Part shown: piece by piece, positions 27,389-36,940 of the stretch
How the letters are laid out: every line of letters starts with the position of its first letter
Position numbering within the stretch: the first letter of the stretch is position 1
Assembly (NCBI RefSeq): GCF_007097485.1
Contig: NZ_VKDE01000008.1
Span: forward strand, 1 to 64,000
DNA: 64,000 nucleotides
Reading direction: 5' to 3'
DNA from: Carboxylicivirga sp. M1479
GTDB lineage: Bacteria; Bacteroidota; Bacteroidia; Bacteroidales; Marinilabiliaceae
The notes under the pieces: model-generated
The model's input: the letters and a program-made list of their open reading frames with translations, nothing else
Told to the model about the DNA's origin: nothing
Database searches by the model: none
Position numbers and translations under genes: made by a program

Positions 27389-28048
27389 TTACCTCATGTC
27401 AATGACATCAACATCTGGATGAGCTGATGGGTCAAAAACAAAGGTTTTATCGTCAATTTGTTTCGTTGTCTGCATGTTTTTTACAATCACGGTGTAGTTG
27501 TTACCGTCTTTGCCAACCTGTCGGATAGAGTATATCTGAAGATTATCTTTCAGAACCAGTAATTTGATACGCGAAAAAGGTTTGTCGCGATTAATCGGGT
27601 ACAAATCAATCTCATGACATGGCTTTCCATTAATTGAGCCCTCGGCTACATAATTGTAGGTATAACCCTCTTCGTAAATAGTAAAAATGGTTGCTGGGTT
27701 TAATGTTTCTTCGTCATCCAAATCAGGAATGGTAATGTTAACCTCGTAGGCATCTAGCATGTGGGTATATAGCACTTTGCCATCAAAATAAGAATCAACA
27801 TCCATTAGGTTAACCTTATATTTGTTGCCTTTTAAAATGATGTCACCATCATATGTTTCCGATATTTCTTCCTGCAGATTTTCTAGTGTAAACGAAAAGT
27901 CGGCAACAATGGAAGGATAGCTTTTAGTTTTTGCCGATACCTGATCAAGTATGGCTTTGGCTTTTTCTTGCGATTGGGCGAAGCCCATTAGGCTTATGAA
28001 AGCCAGTAGAAGTGTAAATACGTATTTCATGTTATATGTTTTTTTCAT
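27389..28048 (-). CDS. Outer-membrane lipoprotein carrier LolA-like protein
   Basis: A periplasmic protein of 219 aa (start at the ATG at 28048; an ATG at 28030 is also possible) with signal peptide MKYVFTLLLAFISLMGFA. The mature part has the LolA fold pattern: KAKAILDQVSAKTKSYPSIVADF (key part LDQVSAKTKSYPS) followed by successive beta strands such as GDIILKGNKYKV and SYFDGKVLYTH. LolA carries lipoproteins across the periplasm to the outer membrane. It is 55 bp downstream of ftsK on the same strand, an arrangement common in Bacteroidetes. A terminator follows. Confidence 0.88.
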   Translation of the reverse strand: MKKTYNMKYVFTLLLAFISLMGFAQSQEKAKAILDQVSAKTKSYPSIVADFSFTLENLQEEISETYDGDIILKGNKYKVNLMDVDSYFDGKVLYTHMLDAYEVNITIPDLDDEETLNPATIFTIYEEGYTYNYVAEGSINGKPCHEIDLYPINRDKPFSRIKLLVLKDNLQIYSIRQVGKDGNNYTVIVKNMQTTKQIDDKTFVFDPSAHPDVDVIDMR

Positions 28049-28103
28049 TTTTATGCGTTTAGATGTACCCGAATCAATCAATAACTATTCCAAAAAACAA
28101 GTC

Positions 28104-30584
28104 TTAATTAAATTGTGCTAAATGTTTTTCTAATTCCAATTCATCTTGTATTAATACCTGACGTGCCTTACTTCCTTCGAATGGTCCCACAATACCGGCA
28201 GCTTCCAATTGGTCAATAATACGGCCTGCACGGTTGTATCCTATCGAGAAACGTCTTTGTATTAATGATGTAGAGCCACTTTGGTTGGCAACAACCACCC
28301 TTGCTGCGTCTTCAAACATTTGATCGCGCTTACTTAAATCAACATCGCCAGCGGCAGGTTCACCATTTCCTTCACCCACATATTCCGGTAATAAAAAGGC
28401 CGATGTGTAACCACGTTGAGAGCCGATAAAATCATTGATTCTCTCCACTTCAGGAGTGTCAACAAAGGCACATTGCACACGAACCAGGTCACTTCCTTGC
28501 GAAATAAGCATATCACCACGGCCAATTAACTGGTTGGCACCAGGCGAATCTAATATTGTACGCGAATCAATCATCGAAGCCACCTTAAAGGCTACACGAG
28601 TAGGGAAGTTAGCCTTAATAACACCAGTAATAATATTGGCCGACGGACGCTGTGTGGCCACAATCATGTGAATACCAACGGCACGTGCCAGCTGGGCTAT
28701 ACGGGCAATTGGCAACTCAACTTCTTTACCAGCCGTCATTATCAAATCGGCAAACTCATCAATTATAACCACAATGTATGGTAAAAAGCGGTGGCCGTTC
28801 TCAGGGTTGAGCTGTCGCTTAACAAACTTATGGTTGTATTCTTTTATGTTACGAGCATGTGCTGTCTTTAATAGTTCGTAGCGGCTGTCCATTTCAATGG
28901 CCAATGAGTTAAGTGTGTTAACCACTTTCTGAACATCGGTAATAATCGGATCTTCCTCATCGGGCATTTTGGCCAAAAAGTGTCGCTCTATCTTTGAGTA
29001 GATGTTTAATTCTACCTTTTTAGGATCTACCATCACAAATTTTAATTGCGATGGATGTTTCTTATAAAGCAAAGATGAGATAATGGCGTTCAATCCTACC
29101 GACTTACCCTGACCTGTAGCACCTGCCACCAACATGTGTGGAGCTTTAGCCAAGTCAATTACAAAGGTTTCGTTCGAAATGGTTTTACCCAATGCAATTG
29201 GCAATTCGTACTTGGTGTTTTGAAACTTTTTGGCATTAATAATTGAACGCATCGAAACTACCTCAGGATCAGAGTTAGGTACTTCAATACCAATGGTACC
29301 TCTACCTGGTATTGGCGCTATAATACGAATACCGAGTGCTGCCAGTGATAAGGCAATGTCATCTTCCAGGTTTTTAATTTTTGAAATACGAACACCTGGA
29401 GCGGGCACTATCTCATACAAGGTAACTGTTGGTCCAACAGTGGCTTTTATGTTTTTAATCTGGATTTTATAATCCTCCAGTGTTTTAACAATTTTGTTTT
29501 TATTGGATTCCAACTCTTCCATAGATACCTCAGCATTGTCGGCACTGTGGTCATCCAATAATTCATAATTAGGTAGTTGGTACGATGATAAATCAAGTGT
29601 TGGATCGTAATCACCAAGAGGAGCATTATCAGAAGAACTCAGAACTTCTTCTTCCTCGTGCTTTTCAATGGTTAAATCAAGGTTTATGTCATCGTCAACA
29701 GGTGCATCAACGGTAGGAGAGAACTCCATGGTTGAACCTTTTTCTGCTTCAGCAACTATTTCCTCCTTTAGGGTTTCAGATTCTTGCTCAATAGATTCTT
29801 CAATGCCAGCTATGTCAATTTCTATTTCTTTGTCAAACGATGGTTGATCGTCTTCATCAATATCTTCAGTGTAAGTAGGCGTTGCAACTTCATTGGCTAC
29901 GCTGGTGTCGGTAGTTGTTTGTTCATTTGTTTTGTCAGCAGTTTGTGTCTCTTTGTCTTTATTAAGAGGGCGATTAACAAATCGGTAAAACGACTCAAAG
30001 GTAACAGAGAGATAGGCTACTAAACTTACAATTAGTAAAATAACCGTTCCAACACCTCCAATAGCAGCCGTTAGCCATTTACTCATGAAAAAACCATGTG
30101 CTCCACCCAATAGCAGGTATTGATCGTTAATGGAACTAATGAAAATAAAACCCAGAGCAACAGATAGCCATACCGAAGCCACAAAGCAGTGAACCATAGT
30201 TTTACGCAATGGCAATATGCGTGCACCCAACAGTCTAAAACCAATTACAAAAAGAATAAGCACGACTGAAAAAGCGGCGATGCCAATTCCTTGGTTGATA
30301 AAAATATCAGCTAATAAGGCGCCCCGATGACCGGTCCAGTTTTGCACAACCACATCTGAACTTTTAAAAAGCTCCCATCTGTTAATGTCAAAAATGCTTT
30401 TATCAGCAAAGCCAGTAAACAGAAAAGAGAAAAAAGCTAACAGAAAATAAAAGGCTATACCAATGGTAACTAAACCAGATATAAAACGGAATTTAAAATC
30501 TTTGAAGTTCTTCTGCCAAGCATTAATAGCTGCCTGGAGGGCATTGGTTTTTGGTTTATTTTTCTTGGTCTTCTTTTGGGCCAT
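28104..30584 (-). CDS. ftsK: DNA translocase FtsK/SpoIIIE
   Basis: An 826-aa protein with four N-terminal TM helices (about residues 35-185). An acidic linker of about 150 residues rich in Asp and Glu follows, then the alpha/beta motor and a C-terminal gamma winged helix. Walker A is GATGQGKS near residue 488, Walker B lies in VVIIDEFADL, and IPGRGTIGIEVPN is the FtsK alpha-domain signature. The C terminus (RRFSIGYNRAGRIIDQLEAAG, key part SIGYNRAGRI) is the gamma domain that reads KOPS-like sites. It pumps DNA at the septum for chromosome dimer resolution. Length is typical for Bacteroidetes. It is followed by lolA. Confidence 0.96.
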   Translation of the reverse strand: MAQKKTKKNKPKTNALQAAINAWQKNFKDFKFRFISGLVTIGIAFYFLLAFFSFLFTGFADKSIFDINRWELFKSSDVVVQNWTGHRGALLADIFINQGIGIAAFSVVLILFVIGFRLLGARILPLRKTMVHCFVASVWLSVALGFIFISSINDQYLLLGGAHGFFMSKWLTAAIGGVGTVILLIVSLVAYLSVTFESFYRFVNRPLNKDKETQTADKTNEQTTTDTSVANEVATPTYTEDIDEDDQPSFDKEIEIDIAGIEESIEQESETLKEEIVAEAEKGSTMEFSPTVDAPVDDDINLDLTIEKHEEEEVLSSSDNAPLGDYDPTLDLSSYQLPNYELLDDHSADNAEVSMEELESNKNKIVKTLEDYKIQIKNIKATVGPTVTLYEIVPAPGVRISKIKNLEDDIALSLAALGIRIIAPIPGRGTIGIEVPNSDPEVVSMRSIINAKKFQNTKYELPIALGKTISNETFVIDLAKAPHMLVAGATGQGKSVGLNAIISSLLYKKHPSQLKFVMVDPKKVELNIYSKIERHFLAKMPDEEDPIITDVQKVVNTLNSLAIEMDSRYELLKTAHARNIKEYNHKFVKRQLNPENGHRFLPYIVVIIDEFADLIMTAGKEVELPIARIAQLARAVGIHMIVATQRPSANIITGVIKANFPTRVAFKVASMIDSRTILDSPGANQLIGRGDMLISQGSDLVRVQCAFVDTPEVERINDFIGSQRGYTSAFLLPEYVGEGNGEPAAGDVDLSKRDQMFEDAARVVVANQSGSTSLIQRRFSIGYNRAGRIIDQLEAAGIVGPFEGSKARQVLIQDELELEKHLAQFN

Positions 30585-30618
30585 ATGCTTATGTGTTGTC
30601 AGAGGTCTTGTTTACTGA

Positions 30619-30652
30619 CAAAAATAATAAAACAACAACCAATAGAATCAAA
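30619..30652 (-). promoter_or_regulatory. Candidate ftsK promoter
   Basis: On the minus strand, a -7 box TATTTTTG (30626 to 30619) and a TTTG (30652 to 30649) are separated by 22 bp, slightly longer than the usual 19-21. Confidence 0.35.
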
Positions 30653-30713
30653 CCAAAGCTAGTTTTTGGAAAGAAGATGTAATTGAGCTGAAAGTGAGGG
30701 GCTAAGCCAATGC

Positions 30714-31397
30714 TTATAATTGTATTAATGAGGCCACAATTTCGTCTATTTCACCGCGTTCACTGTGTTTGTAGTTTTTAGGAATATCAAATGAACTGTT
30801 CTTTACCTTTTTAATGTCCACATCTTGAGCACTAAACTGCAATTCCAGATCCTGAAAGCTAACTTGAAACTCCATTAAGGCTCCTGGAATATCATCAAAT
30901 GGACTGTTTTCTTTCGGGCGATTAATTTTAATTTCCTCGGTATAATAAACAGTAATATTTTTCAATTCAGAGTTAGTGAAGTGTACAATGGCCTTGTTAC
31001 ACAATATACCCGCTATCTCTTTTGTTTCGTTGCTTATAAAATCAACATTTGTTTTCTCCAGTCTTTCAAATAAAAACAGGTGTTCGTCCTGCTCATGCTT
31101 ATGAAATAGGCGTTGGTCGAATATGCGAAAAAGGGTTGCAGAGCTATCGCCATCGGCTTTTGAAATATACTCCAGGTTATACAAACTTAATTCACCTTTA
31201 ATCGACAGCTTGTAATTTTTCCCTTTAAAGGTGCTCACCATTTTACTGGGTAATAAGGATGAATAGCTTTTATCCTCCAGTTCGTTAGGGTAAATTATTT
31301 TGTAGGTAATAACGCCCTCATCCATTTCTGTTGGTTGAATATTAACGCAACTGGTTAATACTAAAAATGAAAAAAAAACGAATAAGAGTCGACGCAT
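30714..31397 (-). CDS. Hypothetical lipoprotein, GLPGLI/DUF4412-like
   Basis: A 227-aa lipoprotein precursor; the signal peptide MRRLLFVFFSFLVLTSC has lipobox LTSC and lipidated Cys17. The body is beta-rich. EGVITYKIIY near residue 27 and the central KEIAGILCNKAIVHF resemble the pattern of GLPGLI and DUF4412 proteins, where a conserved G-x-x-C-x-K-A strand is typical. No catalytic motif is visible. It lies 130 bp upstream of ftsK on the same strand but has no clear functional link. Function unknown; surface or periplasmic anchoring is likely. Confidence 0.75.
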   Translation of the reverse strand: MRRLLFVFFSFLVLTSCVNIQPTEMDEGVITYKIIYPNELEDKSYSSLLPSKMVSTFKGKNYKLSIKGELSLYNLEYISKADGDSSATLFRIFDQRLFHKHEQDEHLFLFERLEKTNVDFISNETKEIAGILCNKAIVHFTNSELKNITVYYTEEIKINRPKENSPFDDIPGALMEFQVSFQDLELQFSAQDVDIKKVKNSSFDIPKNYKHSERGEIDEIVASLIQL

Positions 31398-31819
31398 AAA
31401 AAAGTGTTTTATCAGGCATCAAAAATAGGAAATATAAAGATGAGGCCTATTACCGTTAGTTGGTTAAAATGCATGGTTTGTCAAAAAAAACAGTGCATTC
31501 AAATAAGCAGGTTTTTGAACATATCGCTTGTTCCTTTGTGTTTTGTCAGCACATAATGACTGGATGATAGCTATTTAATGATATGTTGTTGTTTTAATTG
31601 TTGACGAAAATGTATTTACTCCTTAAACTAGCATAGTAAAGTTGAAGAATGAACTAACAATACTGCTGCGAACTTCTGTTTGTAGCTTGATGTAAACATG
31701 CTAAACAACAGCTTATGACAGATGAATGATAATAGTCATAAAAATTATGGGTAAAAGTTTGTTATATCGCAAAACGAAGACCTATTAATTATAAACCAAA
31801 TAAATTAAATCTAAAAGCC
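31398..31819. other. Divergent intergenic region before carbamate kinase
   Basis: A 420-base AT-rich gap between divergent genes with no open frame of interest. A -7-like AAAGTTTG occurs near 31751, one base off TAnnTTTG. Nothing else is clear. Confidence 0.4.
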
Positions 31820-32800
31820 ATGGGCAAATTAGCAGTTATTGCACTTGGAGGAAATGCTCTTTTGAGAGATAACCAAACTGGTACTATCGAAGAACAAGAG
31901 CAAAATACTACCGATACACTTGAAAACATCGTATTCTTACTGGAAGAGGGGTACGACATTGTTCTATCACATGGAAACGGACCGCAAGTAGGAAGCATTG
32001 TTATGCGTAACGATGCCGGAGAGCAGATGTATAACATTCCGCAAATGCCATTAGATGTTTGTGTGGCCGATTCGCAAGGCGGAATTGGTTACATGATTGA
32101 GCGATCATTAAAAAATGTGTTGCGTAAACATGGTATTAAACGCAATGTACTAACCTTAATGACTACTGTAGAGGTCGATCCTAACGATCCTGCTTTTAAA
32201 AATCCAACCAAGCGAATTGGTAAAATTGTAAGCAAAGAAGAAGCTGATAAGCTTCATGCTGATAAAGGTTGGGAATTTAAAGAAGAAACGAAATCAACTA
32301 GCGGATACCGCCGTGTTGTGCCTTCGCCGCAGCCTAAAGAAGTGGGTAACTGGGAAGTGATTGAGAAAAATGCACGTCAGGGAACCATTGTTATTGCAGT
32401 TGGTGGTGGCGGTGTACCTGTTTACACCGATGAAAAAGGCGATATCCGTCCAGCCGAAGCCGTAATCGACAAAGATTTAGCCAACTCATTATTAGCACGA
32501 CAAATTAAAGCAGATCGTTTCTATATTTTAACCGATGTACCATTTGTTTATGCTAACTTTGGCGAGCCAAATCAAAAAAAGTTGGAATTCTTAAATATTG
32601 AGGATACCAAATCATACATGAGCAATGGCACTTTTGCCGAAGGTAGTATGGCGCCAAAAATGAACGCTGCTCTTCAGTTTGTTGAAGGTGGTGGAGATAT
32701 GAGCGTTATTACCGAAGCAACTAAATTGGTTGATAAATCGTATGGCACCAAAATTACTGCCGAGTACGACGAAGCTGATTTAAACAAGTACGCTAAGTAG
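31820..32800 (+). CDS. arcC: Carbamate kinase
   Basis: A 326-aa amino-acid-kinase-fold enzyme. VIALGGNALL at the start, LSHGNGPQVG near residue 53, PSPQPKEVGN near residue 171, VAVGGGGVPV-like IAVGGGGVPVY near residue 193 and EGSMAPKMNAA near residue 275 are all carbamate kinase signatures. It forms ATP and carbamate from carbamoyl phosphate and ADP. Ornithine carbamoyltransferase follows 58 bp downstream, so the pair would turn citrulline into ornithine, ammonia, CO2 and ATP. Arginine deiminase and an exchanger are not in the window. Confidence 0.95.
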   Translation: MGKLAVIALGGNALLRDNQTGTIEEQEQNTTDTLENIVFLLEEGYDIVLSHGNGPQVGSIVMRNDAGEQMYNIPQMPLDVCVADSQGGIGYMIERSLKNVLRKHGIKRNVLTLMTTVEVDPNDPAFKNPTKRIGKIVSKEEADKLHADKGWEFKEETKSTSGYRRVVPSPQPKEVGNWEVIEKNARQGTIVIAVGGGGVPVYTDEKGDIRPAEAVIDKDLANSLLARQIKADRFYILTDVPFVYANFGEPNQKKLEFLNIEDTKSYMSNGTFAEGSMAPKMNAALQFVEGGGDMSVITEATKLVDKSYGTKITAEYDEADLNKYAK

Positions 32801-32858
32801 AGTAGAAAGCTACTGGCATTAATGCAACCAAATAAATAAATATATAAAACAAAGAATT

Positions 32859-33860
32859 ATGGCATTCAATCTTAAAAATCGGAACTTCCTTAAATTATTA
32901 GATTTTTCGCAGGAAGAATTAAAGTTTATGCTAAAACTGGCGCAGGACTTAAAAGCTGCTAAATATGCAGGCATTGAGCAACCACGTATGACAGGTAAAA
33001 ACATAGCTCTGATTTTTGAAAAGTCATCGACTCGTACACGATGTGCTTTTGAAGTAGCAGCTCTTGACCAAGGCGCTCACGTTACTTATTTAGGACCTTC
33101 AGGTTCTCAGATTGGAAATAAAGAATCGATGAAAGATACGGCTCGTGTATTAGGTCGTATGTATGATGGTATCGAGTACCGTGGTTTTGGTCAGGCAATT
33201 GTAGAAGAGTTAGCTGAGTATGCAGGTGTTCCTGTTTGGAATGGTTTAACAGATGAGTTTCACCCAACCCAAATCTTAGCTGATTTCTTAACAATGATGG
33301 AGCACAGTAGTGTACCATTAAACCAGGTATCATATGCTTACCTTGGCGATGCTCGTAACAACATGGCTAACTCATTAATGGTTGGAGGTGCTATTATGGG
33401 AATGGACGTACGTATTGTTGGTCCTAAATCATTACAGCCAGATGCTGACTTGGTTGAAAAATGTGAAGAAATTGCTAAAGAAACAGGTGCTAACATTACC
33501 ATTACTGATGATGTTAAAGCAGGTGTTGAAGGATGTGACTTCTTATATACTGATGTATGGGTTTCAATGGGAGAAGCTGACGAAGTATGGAAAGAGCGCA
33601 TTGAGTTGTTGAAACCATACCAGGTAAATACATCGGCAATGGAAGCAACAGGCAATCCAAACTGTAAATTCTTACATTGTTTACCAGCATTCCACAACCG
33701 CGAAACTAAAGTGGGAGAAGAAATTTTCCAGAAGTTTGGTTTAGACGGTATGGAAGTAACTGAAGATGTATTTGAATCGCCAGCATCAATAGTATTTGAT
33801 CAGGCTGAAAACCGTATGCACACTATTAAAGCAGTAATGGTTGCTACATTAGGTTCGTAA
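32859..33860 (+). CDS. Ornithine carbamoyltransferase
   Basis: A 333-aa transcarbamoylase. The carbamoyl-phosphate site is [13 protein letters not shown] (SSTRTR at 56-61), with DEFHPTQ(I/L)LAD near residue 130 and the ornithine-loop [11 protein letters not shown] near residue 272. The start [15 protein letters not shown] is typical of the long OTC form (argF/argI/arcB). It links carbamoyl phosphate and ornithine to citrulline, or runs in reverse. Its position behind carbamate kinase favours the catabolic direction (arcB role). A strong terminator follows at 33883-33914. Confidence 0.95.
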   Translation: MAFNLKNRNFLKLLDFSQEELKFMLKLAQDLKAAKYAGIEQPRMTGKNIALIFEKSSTRTRCAFEVAALDQGAHVTYLGPSGSQIGNKESMKDTARVLGRMYDGIEYRGFGQAIVEELAEYAGVPVWNGLTDEFHPTQILADFLTMMEHSSVPLNQVSYAYLGDARNNMANSLMVGGAIMGMDVRIVGPKSLQPDADLVEKCEEIAKETGANITITDDVKAGVEGCDFLYTDVWVSMGEADEVWKERIELLKPYQVNTSAMEATGNPNCKFLHCLPAFHNRETKVGEEIFQKFGLDGMEVTEDVFESPASIVFDQAENRMHTIKAVMVATLGS

Positions 33861-33882
33861 TTAAACAATAATTACATATACG

Positions 33883-33914
33883 GAGGCATCTCTATTGAGG
33901 TGCCTCTTTTTTTT
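33883..33914 (+). terminator. Rho-independent terminator after the carbamoyltransferase
   Basis: GAGGCA..CTC, loop TATT, GAG..TGCCTC, then a run of eight T. Confidence 0.93.
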
Positions 33915-34008
33915 GCCACGAATTCAAATAGAGCGTATCGCTTTTCAAATTTATGCCCATCGTTTTGAATTTAATGGTTTGCTTTGGATAATTACTTAAG
34001 TCGTTCGC

Positions 34009-34365
34009 ATGTCTTATCCAAAGCACAAAATAATTCTTTCCACTCAAAACACTTTCTTCTTTATTGAGGAACAATCTATTTTGTATTGTAAAAGCAACAA
34101 TTGCTTTACCACCTTTTACCTTGAAAACGGCGAAGAAATAACTGTATCGTGCTCCATAAAAAAGGTAGAAAAACTACTCGATGAATTGTTTTTTGTGCGC
34201 ATTCATCAATCCTTTATTATTAATGTGAATCATATCAGCAGAGTGCACAAAGCTACAGTTTGTAAGGTGCTGATGCGTAATGGAGAATTATTACCGATCA
34301 GTTCGCGCCGTAAGCGCTACATTATGCAGTTTCTTCATAATTCAGTACGAATACAAATTCCCTAA
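34009..34365 (+). CDS. Orphan LytTR DNA-binding domain protein
   Basis: A 118-aa protein made only of a LytTR domain: SILYCKSNNCFTTFYLENGE, FFVRIHQSFIINVNHI and LLPISSRRKRYIM match the three usual LytTR blocks. There is no receiver domain, membrane segment or sensor, so activity may depend on expression level or a small ligand. LytTR proteins bind pairs of 9-bp direct repeats. It closely parallels the output domain of the response regulator at 37683-38429 (YCKSDNSYTTF, FVRPHQSFLVN). The collagen-like lipoprotein 140 bp downstream on the same strand is the obvious candidate target, by position only. Confidence 0.9.
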   Translation: MSYPKHKIILSTQNTFFFIEEQSILYCKSNNCFTTFYLENGEEITVSCSIKKVEKLLDELFFVRIHQSFIINVNHISRVHKATVCKVLMRNGELLPISSRRKRYIMQFLHNSVRIQIP

Positions 34366-34504
34366 CTACACTTTCAAATGTTAAGCTTCTTCACAAAATG
34401 GGGCATATATTTTTGTGATGATCATAGAGTCAAAAGTGAATGAGAGAAGCCATTTTTTTGATAACGAATGATATTCACACATGTATAAAACTAATCAAAC
34501 TGAA

Positions 34505-35563
34505 ATGATGAAAAAGATGAATGACAGAATTGTAAAAGCTTGTTTAATACTGCTTAGCGTAGCTCTTTTTTCGTGTAGTGGTGATGATGGCGAAATTGGC
34601 CCAGAAGGCGCACAAGGACAAGTTGGACTGCAAGGTATGGTAGGACCTGCTGGCGCCGACGGATCGGTAATTTACAGCGGTGAAGGTGTACCTTTAGATG
34701 AAACGGGACTTAAAGGAGATTATTACTTTGATGCCAGCAATGGTAGTATTTATGGACCTAAGCCAAGCGACGAAAGTTGGAGTGATTCTGGTGTGTTTTC
34801 ACTGATGGGCAGCAATGGTGCAGATGGAAAAGATGGTGAAAATGGCAAAGATGGAACGGATGGTGTTGATGGCATTGATGGAAAGGATGGAGTAGATGGT
34901 AAAGATGGCGTGGATGGAAGCGATGGTGTTGATGGCAAAAACGGAAGTCAAATATTGGCTGGAGGAGGTATGCCTGATAATACCATTGGTAATTTAGGCG
35001 ACTTTTATTTAGATATTGAAACCTATACGCTTTATGGTCCTAAGGCAAAATCCCTTGAAATGAAAGGTAAGACCGTGTGGGGACCTGGATTGGTATTAAA
35101 AGGTGCTGATGGTAATGCCAATGTGCGCACCTTTAAATTAACCGTTACAACGGAGGATTGGAAAGTGACTCAGAACACAACATCAAATGAGTATAAATGG
35201 GCCGATTACAATGCAATTTTTCCTGCATTAACCCAGGATGTGTACGACAATGGAATTGTTCTGGTATATTGGAAAAATGGCTACTATCAATACCCACTGC
35301 CTTTTATCTCCTATACCATGAAGCAAAACTTAATGCAGCGAACGTATGCTTTGGTTTACGATAATTACGAAGACGTGTACCAATTAAAAATTAAAAAAAT
35401 GCTAGAAGCTCGTAACGATAAAACGGAATTATTATCTGTTGCAAGAAACCATTACATGATTAAATTGATTACAGGAAATGAAGCAGAACAGTTGAGAGCT
35501 GCCACAAATAGTCAACCAGACTTATACAAGGCTGCAGAGCAATTAGGATTGCTCAACGATTAA
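34505..35563 (+). CDS. Collagen-like repeat lipoprotein
   Basis: A 352-aa lipoprotein (start at ATG 34505; the lipobox FSC is followed by SGDDGE). It contains two collagen-like Gly-X-Y runs, a short one after the lipid site (GPEGAQGQVGLQG) and a longer one at about residues 112-150 built on GKDGVDG/GSDGVDG. Each run is followed by a similar module: GEGVPLDETGLKGDYYFD ending YGPK, and GGGMPDNTIGNLGDFYLD ending YGPK. The C-terminal 150 residues are globular and unrecognised. Probably a surface-exposed stalk protein. No proline-rich Y position is needed for bacterial collagen triple helices, so trimerisation is possible but unproven. Confidence 0.85.
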   Translation: MMKKMNDRIVKACLILLSVALFSCSGDDGEIGPEGAQGQVGLQGMVGPAGADGSVIYSGEGVPLDETGLKGDYYFDASNGSIYGPKPSDESWSDSGVFSLMGSNGADGKDGENGKDGTDGVDGIDGKDGVDGKDGVDGSDGVDGKNGSQILAGGGMPDNTIGNLGDFYLDIETYTLYGPKAKSLEMKGKTVWGPGLVLKGADGNANVRTFKLTVTTEDWKVTQNTTSNEYKWADYNAIFPALTQDVYDNGIVLVYWKNGYYQYPLPFISYTMKQNLMQRTYALVYDNYEDVYQLKIKKMLEARNDKTELLSVARNHYMIKLITGNEAEQLRAATNSQPDLYKAAEQLGLLND

Positions 35564-35607
35564 CTTTAACCTCATGGATAGGTGAAGTGATTGCTAGAGT
35601 CGGGAAT

Positions 35608-35640
35608 AGCCGGAATGATGTTGTCAACTGAATTCCGGCT
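35608..35640 (+). terminator. Hairpin after the collagen-like gene
   Basis: Stem AGCCGGAAT / ATTCCGGCT with a 15-base loop, followed by a broken T-rich stretch. Plausible but weak terminator. Confidence 0.55.
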
Positions 35641-35778
35641 TTATTAGCTATTTTAAATTTTGCTTTCTAAAAAGAGATGATTTAAAATATGCTTGGTGGC
35701 AAATGGTTCGGAAAACACGTAACTTATCTTAAAATACCAGATATGAATAATGGTGCTTATTTGCATTATAAAATTAAA

Positions 35779-35802
35779 GCCAGTGATAGAAATTTCACTG
35801 GC
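35779..35802 (+). other. Perfect 8-bp hairpin in the leader of 35830
   Basis: GCCAGTGA, loop of 8, TCACTGGC, ending 27 bases before the ATG. It may be a 5'-UTR structure. Read on the minus strand it also has a T-rich tail, but no minus gene ends here. Confidence 0.5.
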
Positions 35803-35829
35803 ATTGTTGTACCACCTAATACTTTAAAA

Positions 35830-36882
35830 ATGAAAAACTTATTATTGCTTTTGTGTCTGCTAATTAGTGTGGGCACCCAAGCGCAACAGGCCAAACAGTT
35901 TCTTTTAAAATCAGGCTATGTTAAACTAGAACTAACAGGCAACTCAATTGGTGTAAAAGAGTTATGGTGGGATAATTATGGCCAATCAAGCTCTGAGTTG
36001 ATGAAATATACAACTACTACCAAGGTGTTTGGTATTAAGAGTGTTGAGGAAACGCATTCATTAACAATTGTGAAAGATGGAAAGTTCTGGGTGAGAGATT
36101 ACATCAATGGAACAGCTACCAAGGGTGAAGTACCGGCTTATCAGGAGATGTATTCGGCCTATGAATCCATTACAGATGAGGAGAAAAAGGCCATGGCAGA
36201 TAACATGATAGCAAGTATGGGTGGCGAGAAGCTTGGTAATGAAAAGGTGGATGCCTATTTGTGTGAAGTATATAAGATGATGGGAGCAAAAGTGTGGATA
36301 CATAAAGGCATAACACTTAAAAGTGAAACCAATGTAATGGGTATTAAAATGCATGAGAAATACTCTGAGTTTGTACCTAATAAATCGGTTGCTTCTAGCA
36401 AGTTTACACCCGCCAGCGACGTCAAATACCAACAAATAGGTCAAATGCAGCAAGACATGTGGAGTGGGATGGATATGGGAGAATTTGGAGATGACGATAC
36501 TGATGATGATAGTGAAACGATTGTTCCCGTTAAGTATTCTTTTGAAAAGTTTAAAAAAGTTATGGATGCCTGTACCATAGAAGGGTACAATTGCGCTGGA
36601 ACAACCTCTATGGATGGTATGCATGCATCTACCTTTATGAAAGGCATGAGTGCTGTAATGATTATTGCCTCATCCACGCAAAATATGGAAGGAATTGAGG
36701 AAGTAGGTTTCGAAGCATTTACCATAGATGGTAAAGTTTGCTATTACGGAAGTGATGAGGAGGAAGATGGGACCGCCTTAATTATCGAATATCCTCAGCA
36801 TGAAATGTTTATTTCCATTGCTGGTGTGCCAGATATGTCAAAAGATCAATTGGTAAAGATTGCTCAAACTCTAGAATTTTAG
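35830..36882 (+). CDS. Hypothetical exported protein
   Basis: A 350-aa protein with signal peptide MKNLLLLLCLLISVGTQA; this fixes the start at 35830 although the frame is open further upstream. The first half resembles envelope proteins of the DUF4412 type (SGYVKLELTG, YSEFVPN). An acidic insert (GEFGDDDTDDDSE) sits near residue 220. The second half (FEKFKKVMDACTIEGYNCAG, then MIIASSTQNMEGIEEVG) has no known motif. Met and Asp are unusually frequent. No function is assigned. A bidirectional terminator follows. Confidence 0.75.
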   Translation: MKNLLLLLCLLISVGTQAQQAKQFLLKSGYVKLELTGNSIGVKELWWDNYGQSSSELMKYTTTTKVFGIKSVEETHSLTIVKDGKFWVRDYINGTATKGEVPAYQEMYSAYESITDEEKKAMADNMIASMGGEKLGNEKVDAYLCEVYKMMGAKVWIHKGITLKSETNVMGIKMHEKYSEFVPNKSVASSKFTPASDVKYQQIGQMQQDMWSGMDMGEFGDDDTDDDSETIVPVKYSFEKFKKVMDACTIEGYNCAGTTSMDGMHASTFMKGMSAVMIIASSTQNMEGIEEVGFEAFTIDGKVCYYGSDEEEDGTALIIEYPQHEMFISIAGVPDMSKDQLVKIAQTLEF

Positions 36883-36884
36883 CA

Positions 36885-36921
36885 TAAAAAAAGCCGCTCA
36901 TCATCACAATGAGCGGCTTTT
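36885..36921. terminator. Bidirectional terminator between convergent genes
   Basis: A-run, AAGCCGCTCA, loop, TGAGCGGCTT, TTT. It serves the + gene ending at 36882 and the minus gene ending at 36941. Confidence 0.93.
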
Positions 36922-36940
36922 GAAAAAAACTAAATATGAG

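Noticed and set aside
34750-34938. Proline/serine repeat protein on the minus strand
   Set aside because: It is the antisense image of the Gly-Asp collagen-like codons and has no start context or family features.
35779-35802. Rho-independent terminator on the minus strand
   Set aside because: No minus-strand gene ends here; it more likely belongs to the 5' leader of the + gene.
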